DNA of 64,000 nt from Sequoia sempervirens (GCA_007258455.2 VDFB02358134.1:209991394-210055393), one strand, 5' to 3'. Counted from the first letter of the stretch, positions 44,496 through 58,151 are shown. The notes: generated by a model not told the origin, from the letters alone. Numbers and translations are program-made.

Positions 44496-47400
44496 GGTTC
44501 TAAGTTATACTCGTGTATTATAGTAGAGTAGTTGTTTCTAATAAGTGCTTGGAGCACTTTCTTTTTAGTAGTTTTCCTTTCTGTAAGTGCCTCTACACAT
44601 TACTTTCTAGCTGTTAGGGACTAGTTGGTTTACTTTTGTGTGTTCTAGTCTTGGTTTTTGTTGTTGTATGGACTTGCAAGTTTAAAATTTTTTAGAAATT
44701 TTGAGTTTCAGAAGGGAAGAATTGACTCTGTGCCCAATGGATATACATAAGGCAACTAGCCTAATGCTTAGTAGGGAAGAATCTAGCAAAGGTCACCAAA
44801 AGTGTTATCAATTTTTCACCACAACTCAAATTAACAAAGCTGGTTATTTCAATTTTCTTTTAAGGTGAAAATTTTCAATTATTTCTATAGTTGTTTAAAT
44901 CATTGCATATTTTGAGTTTTGAATTTGAAATAAAATGCAATGTGTTTCAATTTGGCATTCATTGTTTGCAACTTTTAATAGAAATAACTTCATTCTATAT
45001 TCAATTTTTCATTACATGATGTTTCATACATTTGTTGCAAAGAGAAGTACAAAATTGAACAAGAATCACAAAATGTTGTTTTGTATTCATTGGGATAAAT
45101 AAAGGAGAATCAAGTGTCCCACACAAGCTGTGGGAATAGTTGAGACAATGAATCATGAGGAGTACACTACACTATTGAAGATAAAAGGAGAAGAGCATGT
45201 AAGAGACAACATAATCATCATTTCCTAGTTGTGCCTTTGAGTTGCCTTCAGAGTTTTGCATCCCTCCTTGCTTTCGTGCTCCAAGTGAACCTGCAGGTGA
45301 TTATAAGGTTTTGTTAGATCTTAGAGTATAAACCATCCTACATGATCCATCAATAGTAATGTAGAACACTTCTTATGATGCATTGAGCCAACTAAGAAAA
45401 AGAAAGAAGTGTGTAAGAGAATACCAAGGAGGAAACACACTAAAACTTTTTTATTATTGTTTTGATCTAACATTGTTTGTTTCCTATGCAAGTTTAGGAA
45501 AAGCCATGTTGCTGGTCTATTTTGAATATTTTATAGCATGTGGTGTAAAACGGACTCCCACAAGAGTTGAGCTTAGCATTTTTCCCCTCAACATTCCATG
45601 GAGGGGTTGGAAAAAGAAACAATTCAATATTTCTCAAAAGAGATATGCATCTGAAGGAGTACATCAAAATGTCATAAGAGCTCAAGAAAGTGATCATCTA
45701 GTACAATCAAGTCTAAAGGTGCAATGAGTTGAAGATCATAGATGATCAGTTTCACAAGTGAATCATCATTAAGTGCATCATCATGGAATGAGATAGTGAA
45801 TAGGCATACATAATGCCATGTTTACAAGTCATCAATAGCAATGGAATAAATTTGAGAAGCTTCAGAACACCTTCATAATGGTGTTGTATTTAAAAATATT
45901 CTATGCATAAATCAAAATTTCATGTCAACATTTGTTGTGTAGGAGATAAAAATGAAAGAAGAGTACAAAGGAAGGGTTTTCTCCATCAAGAAACAGAGTG
46001 ACAAGTGGTTGTAAGTAAAGCATGAGAGTCAATAAGTGAAAGAAAAGAAATACTGGTGAACTGAAATGCAATACACTAAGTGTTTAGGCTAAATGCAAAG
46101 TGAAACAAAATCATTGATAGCAATAGAATACAAGAAAAGTAAAGGCCGGTTTCAAAACAATTGATGCTACAAAAGCTACCCCTTTGCATTGTTACATGAA
46201 ACAGTGGTAGAGGTGAAGGGTTGAAGTGCAATTTTAAAGTATTCAAGTGCATAAGACAAGTGACAACAAGCAACAAAGTAATCTATAGGTGCACCATGAT
46301 GGCTAAGTGTATCTTTACAAGGAAAGTAAGTGAAATAGAATCATCATTCATTTACAATGTATTTGAAGAAACAAAATCAGCTTTTGCATGTTTCCATTTG
46401 ACAAGAGTATGTGCAAATGACATTGTCAAAATAATGTTAAATGTAAATTGAAATTACATGGAATAGAAAGCGTGTTTTGATACGTAAATGGAAAGCATCA
46501 ATTAAGTGGAGCTTCATTGCATCCATGCACTTCAATCAAGAATTAAAAGTGAAAGATTGCTAACAATATGTGCATCATGTGGAGAGGCATAAGTAGTGCA
46601 AAGAAAAGAATGGTTTGTTCCATTAAAAAATGATTTCTAAGTTAAGTGATTGAGAAAACAAGAAAGTGAAACTACAATAACATGTATCTGAACTAGAAAT
46701 GAAAATCATTGTTTCCTTTTAGTGAAGCTACAATGATAGCCATAATCAATGAGAATGGAGAATAAAATCATTTTACTCTTCCTAGAATGTAAGCTCATGC
46801 TACTATGAACTAGGGTTTGAAAATGAAACAAATGCAATGGTGCCAATTCAAGCTTTTAGGAGAGAATCCACATTGGTCCACATTAAAATGCTTCAAACTA
46901 CAAAAGTAAAGGTATTTCAATTTCATGAATGAATGCAAGCAAGCCTAGCTGAACTCTAATGGTCGCGACCTGAGTATATGTTTCTCTTACAAATGGTGAT
47001 ACCCATTTAGGGTATTATGTTCTAAACAAAAATACATAGCAAATCAAATGTTTTAATCTTGTTACCAATGGACCATGCCAACATGAATGAAAATAATGGA
47101 GCTAATGGTCACAGCCATGGAGGGACTACAAACCCTCAGGAAAGGAGAAAAAAATGCACATTTTTCCTCTAATCTTCACTTATTTCATGATATCATTCAT
47201 GTCTACATCATGGGACGAGCCCAGAAAAGTGTTTTTTTATAGAAACAAGGGAAAAATATATGGTGAAGTCACAACCTATTCAATGGCCAATCTAAAAAGA
47301 AACATTAATTCTTAATTTATTTTTATGAAAGAAGCTCAAATCGAGATTTTTATTTAAGAGTGAAATGCTTTTATAATGGAGAACAAAACTTACCAAGGTT

Positions 47401-47924
47401 GTAAGAGAGAAAACCATTCCAATTTTATGGCCAGAGCCTTCAAAAGCTTGAACAAACTCTCCCATGGTGGCCTCAAAGAGTGGTAGAGGTATCAACACAA
47501 GAGAAAACACAAAATACATCAAAACAATAGTGATAGCCATGGCCTAGAGGCCTTCAAACTCAAAAAAATGAAGCCAAGGAGACTCAAACGAATGAAGAAA
47601 ATGCTTACCATCAAAATCTAGAACTGGTGACCCCAAGCTTCAAAACCCTAACTTCCATGGTGGAGCTCAGAAGAGCCATTTTATCAAGGGCATGGCCGAT
47701 GCAAAATGATAGTCAAAATGTGTTTAGAATCAGTTTTTGTGTTGGGTTTTCCACATCGAATGTGATTTTTATCACATTTAAAAAAAAAATGCCTTAAGTC
47801 ACAAATACCTTGCCTTGTGGGTGGTTCATGCCTAGGCCAAAATATGCCTTAATATTTTTTTCATTTTTAGAGAAAAACATATGTGCTTTGGCCCTTTCAT
47901 TATAGGGTAGGCCTTTTCATGCCT

Positions 47925-47932
47925 TATAAATA
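47925..47932 (+). promoter_or_regulatory. TATA box of the long gypsy LTR
   Basis: TATAAATA about 800 bases before an AATAAA signal in the same LTR; likely start of the R region just downstream. Confidence 0.5.
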
Positions 47933-48735
47933 TTTTATACCCATGCACTTTTCCTTGGAAAAAATCAAGACGATGACCTTAGGCCCTTCAATTTTTTTTC
48001 CTAATTCATAGGCATTTTAGGGTTTTCTCTTGGGGTTTTAAGTCATCATAGATCATGAGTGCACAATTTTTTTTTATGATTTTTTATATAAAAATCAAAT
48101 GTATAGAAAGCCTTGTATAATGTTCTGGTTTTTGCAAATATTAATGTTATCCAAGATGTAAAAATCAAAATATTTGGAGATAGACTGAGAAAATTAGATG
48201 TAACAAAGGGGGGATTTCTATTTTTATTTTTTGGAATTGAAAATCTATAAAACACTAATTAGCAATGTTTTTATAAATAGATTAATTAGTTGTTATTTAA
48301 ATGTAGTTAAACAGTGCACTTGACTTGACATCAAATTTTATTTTTCTGAGTTGAGTTCTTGGGAGGATTGGGAAGGTAGGTGACAAACTGGACTTTCTAT
48401 TTTCAATTCTTGAACTATTTGCACCCAATTTTGAGGATTTTTGGATGGACCCTTTGGAGATGGAAAGTTTTCATCTTTTTGAGGCAGTTTGGAGTAGATT
48501 TTTAGCACTATTTTCTAGGCTTTTTGCTTGAGCTCAAAAATTGAAAATTTTCCATTCTAAGATGCAGATGGAGCTATTTTTTCTATTCTCACTATTGATG
48601 TCACTTGTAGGCCTATAAGTTGGAGAAATTTTGAATTTCTCGGGGTTCAAAATTCTCTTTCTTGCTCTCATATGCATTATAGAGATACTTGTAAACTCAT
48701 TTGAATCAGACTTTGATATTGTACTCCTTCATTTC

Positions 48736-48741
48736 AATAAA
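48736..48741 (+). terminator. Polyadenylation signal in the long gypsy LTR
   Basis: AATAAA in ATTTCAATAAAACAAC, downstream of the TATA box and about 480 bases before the LTR end, as expected for an R/U5 boundary. Confidence 0.4.
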
Positions 48742-49224
48742 ACAACAAGCTTCTTCTTCCCATTTTCTTGTTCAAAGTTTATGATATCAATTGATGTTAA
48801 CTGTTATTTAGGAATTGAATCCTCTTTATGTCTTGGTGTTGTGAATTTTGTTTCAAGAGTCTATTCTAATTCAGGTTGCATTTTGTGTTCCATTAGTGAG
48901 CCTCTATGGAAATTATTGATGAATTAGGTGGTTTCAGGGTGGGATTGTGAGATCAAAGTTTTGAAATAGATTGTTGTGAGTACTAAGTTTTCATACCACT
49001 GAATTTATAGTTAATCATCTTAGGCTAGAGGATTTACTTTTTCAGTTTTTTTTCTCCCCTTTTCCTATCAAATTCTTTGGATTAGATGGTTTACTAGAGG
49101 GAACAAACCCACTCTAGAGATTCACTCTCACTCATTGATTGACCCACAATAGAGCATTTCCATGTTGCAATAGGATAGCCAATCCTAGCTTGACTAAGGG
49201 TGCAATCCTAATTGCCAACAATTT

Positions 49225-49243
49225 TTGGCATGCTCAATGGGAC
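49225..49243 (+). promoter_or_regulatory. Primer-binding-like site of gypsy copy B
   Basis: TTGGCATGCTCAATGGGAC lies four bases after the LTR end. Sequences of the form TTGGCAYGCYCxxTGGGAC stand at this place in many plant gypsy elements. The priming tRNA is not identified. Confidence 0.6.
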
Positions 49244-49433
49244 TCTTGAGTCTTATCTTTAAAGTCATTTTTCTAAAGTTGTAAGTTGTTGTTCGGTATA
49301 TGCAACAACATTTTCTTGCCTATAAAGGTCTCAAAAATATAGCTAGTGACTCCTAATCTCTAGTTACATTGCAGATTTGGTGCAAATAGCTTATGAGAAG
49401 GATTCAAACCAGATCTAACCCAACACATTTTGA

Positions 49434-50412
49434 GTATTTAAAGCTCTCTCCACCAAGAAAGAGAGGGAAAACACCAAGAAGAAACTTTGATTTGGAAAGA
49501 AGAGAAAATTCCACACCTCCTGAGCTCATTCTCATTTCTATGAAGAGGAACCCAACTCCAATATCTTAGGCACCACCTATGGCAAGACAATTTTCCTTCC
49601 CACCATTCAATGGGGGTAGCTCATTGTTGTTGGCTCGACATGATGGCATCCCAGTAGCAACACTCAAAGGACTGCCTTACTTCATTGGCAAAGACCAAAC
49701 TACCCCAGTGGAGCACATCTGATATGTGGCAACATTATGTTCAATGCACAACATAACAAAAGAGAACATGGCTATAAGGTTGCTAGCTTCTTTGTTGAAG
49801 GGGAAATCCCTTTACTGGTTTAGAGGACTCCCAGTCAATTCCATTGCAACATGGGACCAGCTTGGTGATGGTCCCCACTGTCAGTTCATGGACAAATCAA
49901 ACCACCTTTCATTACTTGAGTAGATGAGCACCATCAAGCAAGTTCCCACGAGCATATTGTTGACTTTAATTATAGGTTTCAAAGAACCTAGGATAGGATA
50001 CCTCTAATAGTCAATCCCTCACCTGAACATTCCTTTTTATTCTCCCTAAAAGCCTTGAATAGTAAGATATCAATTATGATACAATCTATGGGGGGTTTTA
50101 CTTTTCCAAACACCTATGACATTGCAATAAGGGCTGAAAATTATCTTATTCAAGCCGGGAAGATAGCACCTAGACCACCCACTCCTATTTTTCCTAAAAT
50201 TCAGCCACCTATCCCTATGAATTTACCTCCCATTGTTGGCATCCCACCAGTCCCAACAGCGGATTATAAAGCTATTGTTCAAGAAAATACCATTACAGAC
50301 CAAACCAAAGAAATCCAAGAGATTAAAAACATGTTCCGAAACTTTGGTAAAACCTTTAACAATAAATTTGTGAGCCTCAAGAGGAAGGTCGACCAAGAAA
50401 ATCGGCCTTACT
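49434..50412 (+). pseudogene. Gypsy gag, copy B (broken)
   Basis: The reading starts near KLSPPRKRGKTPRRNF and goes on to MARQFSFPPFNGGSSLLLAR, GLPYFIGKDQTTPVEHI, then a capsid motif NMAIRLLASLLKGKSLYWFR and GLPVNSIATWDQL (49726-49880). After stops, 50055-50414 has GGFTFPNTYDIAIRAENYLI, a Pro-rich run (PPTPIFPKIQPPIPMNLPPI) and a basic end (FVSLKRKVDQENRPY). It is recognisably one gag with at least three stops and a frameshift. Copy A has lost this part. Confidence 0.8.
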
Positions 50413-50414
50413 AA

Positions 50415-52665
50415 GCTCCTTTTCAGCAAAAGAAACATAATAGGCCACTATTTCAGAATGATTTTCATAACAAAAATTTTAATCCCAAGCCTTTTTTGCC
50501 TCATGACCCCAATGTTGTTGGCCCCTCAAGGGAGATCATACCATAGAAAAATTTGGCTCAAGAGCATGATTGGTGTCACCCACACAATCAACCACACAAC
50601 TAGGCTGCTTGTATGGGTAGAATGGAGAGTCAAGCTCTCATGGTACAAAATAAGTATGTTGGCCTAGAAATTTTTCCAGGTGAGAATGTGGAATAGCCAA
50701 AAAAATTTAAGATTGCTTTAGTGAATTGGAAAAGTGCTAAATATTGCAGAGTTAACCATTTACAAGATTAGAACTAGCAAGGTTCGTTCATTGCAAAAAA
50801 CACAAGGTCAAAATGAAGAGTAGTTGAAGTAGAACAACAAGTTGTAAGTTCACAGCAACAAGTTGTAATTTCACAACAACAAGCTATGGGAGACAAAATG
50901 CATGCTATTCCATCTCAAACTATCCCTGCAGCACAACCGAAGGTGCATATTATAAAGAGAGGATAGCATAAAGTAAATAATAATGTCCTTAATTTTTTAG
51001 GACAACAAAAGGTAAGTCCCATCTCTTTCAATGTGGTTGAGCATTTAAAGAAAGCTATAGTCATTATGTCCATCATGGATGTGTTACATATCCGAGGCTA
51101 GAAATATTTATTGCAAAATGCATTAGCTAAAATTTCATCTTTTGATGCTATGAATGCAAAAAAGAGAAGAATGGTGCTCGCTAATAGTAAAGAAATTAAA
51201 GGTGGGTAGCAGAATCAAGAGGTAAAACCCCCACCATTCTATCTAAGTTTGATTATAGGGGATAAAATTTTCCATAACTACATGATAGACTTAGGAGACA
51301 ACAACTTGGTCATGCCTAAAGTCTTAGGTAATAAGTTAGGCTTAGTTTATGAACCCATGTCAAAAGGAGTTGTGAAATTAGATGGAGTTGTTAAAATACT
51401 AGGAATCATTAAAAATCTATCCCTCACATTACATGCTTTCCCCAAACATTTTAGTTTCCCAAGATGTTCATGTGATTGAGTTGCCTCCCCATTTCACACT
51501 CTGCCTCTCGAGAGACTTTACTACCAAAATAGGAGGTTTTTTATTAGCTTATTGGTCTGACCTTTTCTTTAGAACCAAAAATGGCATGAAAGTGACCATT
51601 ATGTCTGATCCATTAGCAAAAGACCACATTGAACCTTACATTCCTAGCCCAATAAATGCTAACCTATACTCCACAAATGGGCTAGAGAATCAACCAAGAT
51701 CATAGACCCCAATGCACCCAACAAAGAAGATGATGTGGATGAGTGGGCTATCCAAGACCATGACCTTGATCCTTTTAGTCACACCAAGGAGGAGAGGTTA
51801 GGAATTTACATAATTCAAGAGTTTGATACAATAGTCCCCAATCTGGTTAAAGGCCAAGGTCAACTTTTGGTTGGTGACACAAAGTCTCTAAAAGATGAGG
51901 AGGTGGTTAAAGAATGGAAGGAGTTTCTCTTTGAAGGTCAAGTTTTAGATCAAGATGAAGGCCTTGGAGAAGATGAAACATCCATTCAAGAATGGATGAA
52001 AATACTTTCAAAAATGAAACTTCATATTAAGAAGAAAGCCCCAAAGAATATGGAGAGGTTGATCAAGAATGGATGGAGATTTAGTTTGATGATAAAACCT
52101 TGGATCAAGAGGTCTTTGAAGAAGAGTTTATCATTGAAGTAAGTAGGGCTATTAAAAACTACTCCAAGAGGGAAGATTGTGTAACTAAAGAAAATATGTT
52201 TCTGGAATATTTTGAGTTCCCTGCTAAAACTTATGAAGAGGCAGTCATTGTTGAGCCACAACTTCCAATCGAATGGTCAAAATGATTGCCTAATTTTTAT
52301 GTTGAAGTTCAAGTTAATATGACCATGACTGGGTTAATGTCTATTGGTGAACAAAATTTTTATGAGAGGTATTTTGACAAAATCTTATCCCAAAAAGATA
52401 ATTTTCAGGTGAATTAAGAGTTGAATGATAACATGGAAAGAGAATTCTATGAAGAAAAGTTTAGAGAATTTTTTGTTGGAGACTTTGTGCTCAAGTGGGA
52501 TGATTACAAGAATAAACTAGGGAGACGCTCCAAATTTGATTGCAATTTGGGAGGGCCCGTATGTAATAACATAATGCATAGAGCATAATTCATTTTAGCT
52601 CTCAAGGTTAATTGGATAAGTGCTTTCTATCCTAGTCAATGGGATTCATTTGAAACATTGTTTCT
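50415..52665 (+). pseudogene. Gypsy polyprotein B: protease, acidic linker and integrase tail (broken, internally deleted)
   Basis: Copy of region 41426-44495 without the TIR element. The protease site reads FHNYMIDLGDNNLVMPKVLG (Asp-Leu-Gly). ELPPHFTLCLSRDFTTKIG follows (about 51480), then the linker frame 51735-52142 with VVKEWKEFLFEGQVLDQDEG and IQEWMKILSKMKLHIKKK, where a shift breaks the acidic repeats. The integrase tail is at about 52430-52665 (FFVGDFVLKWDDYKNKLGRR); an extra T relative to copy A at about 52540 shifts the frame. RT, RNase H and the integrase core are absent as in copy A. Confidence 0.78.
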
Positions 52666-52974
52666 GAGGTTCTAAGTTCTACCCATGTACTATAGTAGAG
52701 TAGTTGATGCTAATAAGTGCTTGGAGAACTTTCTTTTCAATAGGTTTCCTTTCCATAAGTGCTTATGTGCATTGCTTTCTGGCTACCAGGGCTTGGTAGG
52801 TTTTCTTTTGTGTGTTTTGGTGTTGCCTTTTATTGCTATTTGAAGTTGCAAGTTTTATATTTTTCAAAACTTTTGAATTTTAGAAGGGCAGAATTGAGTC
52901 CATGCCCAATGGATATACATAAGGAAACTAGCCTAATGCTTAGCAGGCAAGCATCTAGCAGAGGTCATCAAAAG

Positions 52975-55900
52975 TGTTATTAATTTTTCACCAGAGCTCA
53001 AATTGACAGAGCAGGTTATTTCAATTTTGTTTTAAGGTGAAAAGTTTTAGTTATTTCTACAGTTGTTTAAATTATTGCATATTTTGATTTTTGAATTTGA
53101 AAGAAAATACAATGTGTTTCATTTTTCCATTCATCATTTGCAAACATTTAATAGAAAGTACTTCATTCTATATTCAATTGTTCATTACATGATGTTTCAT
53201 ACATATTTTGCAAAGAGAAGTACAAAACTGAACAAGAATCACAAAATGTTGTTTTGTATTCATTGGGATAAATAATGGAGAATCTGTTGGAATAGGTGCC
53301 TCAATTCTTACTAGCATGTAACTCCTGAAGGGAAAAGTCGCTGTGAAATTATTGATGTATGGCTGACTAGCTGTTCTGAATCCTTTTGAAATGTTCATGT
53401 TGTTGAGACAATGTTGTTGTCTCGCTGACTGGTGTTGTCACTGTGACTTGTTGGTATTCACTGTAACCTTTTGCTTAGTGGAATGTCTTGCCGACAGAGC
53501 TACATGTGTTTGGTATCGGGTGTCTTTAGTGAGACTCCTAGTGACTGGAGTCATCAAAGTAACAAAAGACATTTCAGCATGGAGTCTTAGCGATGGAGGG
53601 TTGTCTCACCAATAGCGATTCACTCAGAGTCATCGAGGAGAGTCTTGAACACTCGGTAAGACCTCTCAGCGACTATTGAAGTCTCACAGATAGTAAATGG
53701 TCCTCAGAGTGACATGATGTGTTCGCTATGACCTCTCGGCGAAAGCGGTAGACTATTCGGTAGAATTCTTACCTTATCGGTATGTCATCTTGCCGACTCA
53801 TGAGGTCTTGCCATTGGTTGTGTGACTTCAGTGTAACATAAGAAGTCTCGGTGTAACCTCTTGGCGAGCAGTAAGTCTTGCCGATGAGTGTTCTTTTCGG
53901 CATGACTTGAAGACTTCGGTATGAAGTCTTGGCGAACTGCGATAGTCTTGTCAATGGCAATGCTGAGATCGATGTGACTTGTGAACATCGATATGACTCT
54001 CGCCAATAGATCTTCACAAGGTGGATTTTCATTCTATATAATGTCTTGCCGATGAGGAAACTCTTGCTGATAGATGGATGCCGATAGGAATGAAATGAAT
54101 GTCAGTGGATTTTGTATGACTCGTGGCATTCTCTATATTGTCTTGCCGACTATTGGAACCTACGCCGATATCGACAGTGAAGCCTTTGAGCATTGGGGAG
54201 ACACTTCTTGTGTCTCACCAACATGCCAACTCAGTTGAATGTTTCTTTGATCATTTGACTGTCCTATGTGGTGTCTCATGGACCAATTGGAGGAAGCAAA
54301 TTTCAAATGGTTGGAAGTTGGATTTTTGCAACAGTTGTAACACTGGAACTAAACTGCTTGCAAGGAAAAATCTTCACTGGCATGGAAATTTTTTGCGATG
54401 GGAAATTGTAGATAAGCATGAATAGAGGATAAGATCAAGATGTGATAAGATCTGAAGTGAATGATTCTAAGTTGCATTGGCGTTGAGATTGAGAGATTAT
54501 TTTCTATAATAGGTTGAATAATGAATGAAACTTCTATAGAAATTGATACCAAAGAGTTGTGTCTCTGCATTGTATGTAATTTGTTGATTACTAAAATACA
54601 AAGAGATTTGGCTTGGTGTGGTGGGGTTTTTACCGAAAGGGTTTTCCCACATAAATCTGGTGTTCATTTGTCTTTGTGTATTTTTTTGTTCTGTAAATAT
54701 TTCATGTGTGTCCTATTTGGATTGTAATTTGGAAATTAAAAGTATTGTATGCATTCTTCCCTATGGTTTTGACATTAGGATAGTTGTTTTCGCACCTCTC
54801 CTTTCCTTACATAATCAAGTATCCCGCACAAGCCATAGGAATAGTCGAGACAATGAATCATGAGGAGTACACTACACTATTGAAGATAAAAGGAGAAGAG
54901 AATGTAAGAGAGAACATAATCGTCATTTCCTGGTTGTGCCTTCAAGTTTCCTTTAGAGTTGTACATCATTCCTTTCTTATGTTCTCTAAGTGAACCTGGA
55001 AGTGATTATAAAGTTTTGTTTGAGCTCAGACTATGAACACTCCTACATGATCAATCAATAGTAATGTAGAACACTTCTTATGATGCATTGAGCCAACTAA
55101 GAAAATGAAAGAAGTGTGTAAGAGAATACCAAGGAGGAAACACACTGAACCATTGTGACTATTGTTTTGATCTAATATTTTTTTTCCTATGTAGGTATAG
55201 GAAAATCCATGTTGCTGGTCTATTTTGAATATTTTATAGCATGTGGTGTAAAACAAGCTCCCACAAGGGTTGAGCTCGGCATGCTGCCCCTCAACATTCC
55301 ATGGAGGGGTTGGAAAAAGAAAAAAATTAATATTGCTCAAAAGAGATATGCATCTAAAGGAGTACATCAAAATTTCATAAGAGCTCAAGCAAGTGATCAT
55401 CTAGGAAAATCAAGTCCGAAGGTGCAATGAGTTGAAGATCATAGATGATCAGTTTCTCAAGTGAATCATCATTAAGTGCATCATCATGGAATGAGATAGT
55501 GATCAGGCATACATAATGCCTTGTTTACAAGTCATTAATAGCAACAAAAGCATTTTGAGAAGCTTCATAACACCTTCATCTTGGTGTTGTATTTCAAAAT
55601 ATTGTATACATAAATCAAAATTTCATGTCAACATTTGTTGTCTAAGATATAAAAATGTATGAAGAGTACAAAGGAAGTGATTTCTCCATCAAGAAATAGA
55701 GTGACAAGTGGTTGCAAGTAAAGCATGAGAGTTAATAAGTGAAGGAAAAGAAGCACTGGTGAACTAAAATGAAATACACTAAGTGTTTAAGCTGAATGAA
55801 AGGTGAAACATCATTGATAGCAATAGAATACAAGAAAACGAAAGGTTGGTTTCAAAAAAATTAATGCTACAAAAGCTATCCCTTTGCATTGTTAGATGAA

Positions 55901-56975
55901 ATAGTGGTAAAAGTGAGGGCTTGAAGTGTAATTCTAAAGTATTCAAGTCTATAGGACAAGTGACAATAAGTAACAAAGTAATCTACAGGTGCACCATGAT
56001 GGATGAGTGCAACTTTACAAGGAAAGTAAGTGAAATAGAATCATTCATTTACAATGTACTTGAAGAATTAAAATGAGCTTCTATGTGTTTCCATTCGACA
56101 AGAGTATGTGCAAATGACATTTTCAAAATAATGCTAAACAGTAAATTGAAATCCCATGGAATAGAAAGCATGTTTTGATAAGTAAATGGAAAGGATCAAT
56201 TAAGTGGAGTTTCATTGCGTCTATGCACTTCAAGCAAAAATTGAAAGAAAAAGATTGCTAATAGTATGTGCGTCATGTGGATAGACATAAACAATGCTAA
56301 GAAAAGGATGGTTTGTTCCATTAAAGAATGATTTCTAAGTTAAGTGATTGAGATAACAAGAGAGTGAAACTACAATAACATGTATTTGAAAATTAGAAAT
56401 GAAAATCATTGTTGCCTTTCAGTGAAGCTATAGTGACAACCATAATCAATGAGAATGGAGAAAAAAATCATTTTACCCTTCCTCAAATGTAAGCTCATGC
56501 TACAGTGAACTAGGGTTTGAAAATGAAACAAATGCAATAGTACCAATTCAAGCTTTTAGGAGAGAATCCACATTGGTCCAAATTAAAATGCCTCAAAATG
56601 TAGAAGTAAAGGTATTTTGAGTTCATGAATGAGTGCATGCAAGCCCGGCTGAACTCTCATGGCCACGACCTAAGAGTATTTTTCTCTCACAAATGGTGAT
56701 ACCCATTTAGGGTATTGTGTTCTAAACACAAATACAGAGAAAATTAGGTGTTTTTAGCTTGTTACCAATGGGCCACACCAACATGAATGAAAATAATGGA
56801 GTTAATGGCTGCAGCCATGGAGGGACTGCAAACCCTGAAGAAAGGAGAAAAATGCACATTTTTCCTATAATATTTACTTCGTTCATGATATCATTCATGT
56901 CTACATCATGGATCAAGCCAAAAAAAATGTTTTTTACAAAAACAAGGGAAAAATATATGGTGAAGTAACAGATTG
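52975..56975 (+). repeat. Second long gypsy LTR, interrupted and truncated
   Basis: Begins TGTTATTAATTTTTCACC and follows 44803-47260. A solo LTR is inserted at 53285-54811. The alignment ends at 56975, where the next element's LTR starts, so about the last 1.9 kb, including TATA and polyadenylation signals, is lost. Confidence 0.75.
53285..54811 (+). mobile_element. Solo LTR of a copia element (1527 bp)
   Basis: TGTTGGAATAGG to CTTTCCTTACA, flanked by GAATC (53280-53284) and TAATC (54812-54816), a target duplication with one mismatch. The unoccupied paralog at about 45110 reads GGAGAATCAAGTG straight through. Near the right end it has GGGGTTTTTACCGAAAGGG then TTTTCCCACATAAATCTGG, the U5 block of copia LTRs. 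It has no internal region, so the element was reduced by LTR-LTR recombination. It is richer in CG than its surroundings, with five exact copies of TCTTGCCGA. Confidence 0.9.
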
Positions 56976-58151
56976 TGTTGATTATTTTAATCACAGTCCT
57001 AACCTACGGGCTTTCCATGACCCAATTACTAGCTAAGGTGAGGATTGGCCAACACTTAAGTAGAGTAATTGCTACTCTACTTCTTCTCTTCAGGATCTAT
57101 GAGATCCAGGGAGGGTAATCCCTTATATACTCATAATGTTTCACATTTAGTTCAGAGTATTTCTTTACACAGATGGACAATTTCTTGAAAATCACTCTAT
57201 CAAAAGCTTGGCTAACCTTAGATAAAAGTGCTACTTATTTTCAAGAAGTGCTCCTTCAAAATCAGGTTTGGGACATTACAGTTCATAGTATGTTAAATCA
57301 TTCTTCATCTTAAATACTAGGCTGAATTCGATACTAGATCGACTAATCATAAGATAAACTGACCAAATAAGTGTTGCCTCATCTAAGGAAGAAAGGAAAT
57401 ATAACTATTAATAAACTAGTAATACAATATCAATTTAAATACAAAAATTAATGGGCTACCAGAATGTTACTTTGTAACATCTAACTCACTATGTCCTTAG
57501 AATACCACGTCCTTAATAAATCCTATGTGCTTTTCTTCACAAACCTATGAGTTTATTTCAACAGTTTAATAAATTCATTGAATTGAAGCACAAAACAAAT
57601 TCACACATTATGTGCAAATGACAGAAGATAAATGAATTTTTCATTAACAATATTCATTCATAACTTGAGAGATAACACAGAGGAGAGTAGAATTCTGAAA
57701 AGCTAATATTCATCTTCATTTTTGATATTTCTTTGTATAACATATTCAAGATTTATACACAGTATAATTTTCATCTCTGACTTGCTTCCAATATATCTAT
57801 CTGAATACATATTAACATTCTATTATGATACTAGAGCTACGTATCGATTGTGACCCTATTCTGGATTCAAAAATTTGAATTCTCTTTTTAGCCATGAAAA
57901 TCCCCTTTATATAACAGGGGAGCAACAAGCACCTGGATGAATTACAATTTCAATTTCAATTCCAAGTTCATTTCAAAAACCTAATTCCAACTAACATCTT
58001 GAAGGACTCCCCAGGAAGTTTCATACGTAATCATTTTAGAGCAAGGGAGGAAAAAAACATGCAAAAAGTGTTAGCTGTCACTGTCACAACATTTTCCATT
58101 GGGAACAAAAAAGATCTGGTTCATTTTACCTAAAAATTCTCCACATCAACA
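56976..58151 (-). repeat. 3' LTR of the gag-only element
   Basis: Positions 56976-57577 align with 63389-64000. A minus-strand TATA box (TTATATAAAGGG) lies at about 57903-57916. The right edge is a guess at ACATCAACA (58151), the complement of a TGTTGATGT start; no purine tract supports it. Confidence 0.6.

Larger units (their letters stand above)
44803..49220 (+). repeat. Long gypsy LTR shared by the two tandem units
   Basis: Its right end is set at GCCAACA, directly before a primer-binding-like sequence (49225-49243). The left end is placed at TGTTATCAATTTTTCACC and is uncertain by about 100 bases because no clear polypurine tract is seen. Signals include TATAAATA at 47925-47932 and AATAAA at 48736-48741, in the right order. 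Positions 44803-47260 align with 52975-56970 after removing the solo LTR. Short frames in it are not conserved as protein. Confidence 0.7.
41426..56975 (+). mobile_element. Tandem gypsy array: two internal regions and two long LTRs of one non-autonomous family
   Basis: Internal region A (41426-44802) and B (49221-52974) are copies of each other, and LTR sequence at 44803-49220 is repeated from 52975. The order internal-LTR-internal-LTR with a shared central LTR is the product of recombination between LTRs. Copy A lost its 5' part to the copia relic; the last LTR is cut at 56975 by the next element. Neither copy encodes RT, RNase H or the integrase core. Confidence 0.8.

Noticed and set aside
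55209..55430. 73-residue frame in the last long LTR, with a similar frame at about 45507-45727
   Set aside because: The two are similar only because the LTRs are copies. They differ at many amino-acid positions with no sign of protein constraint, and lie in LTR sequence.
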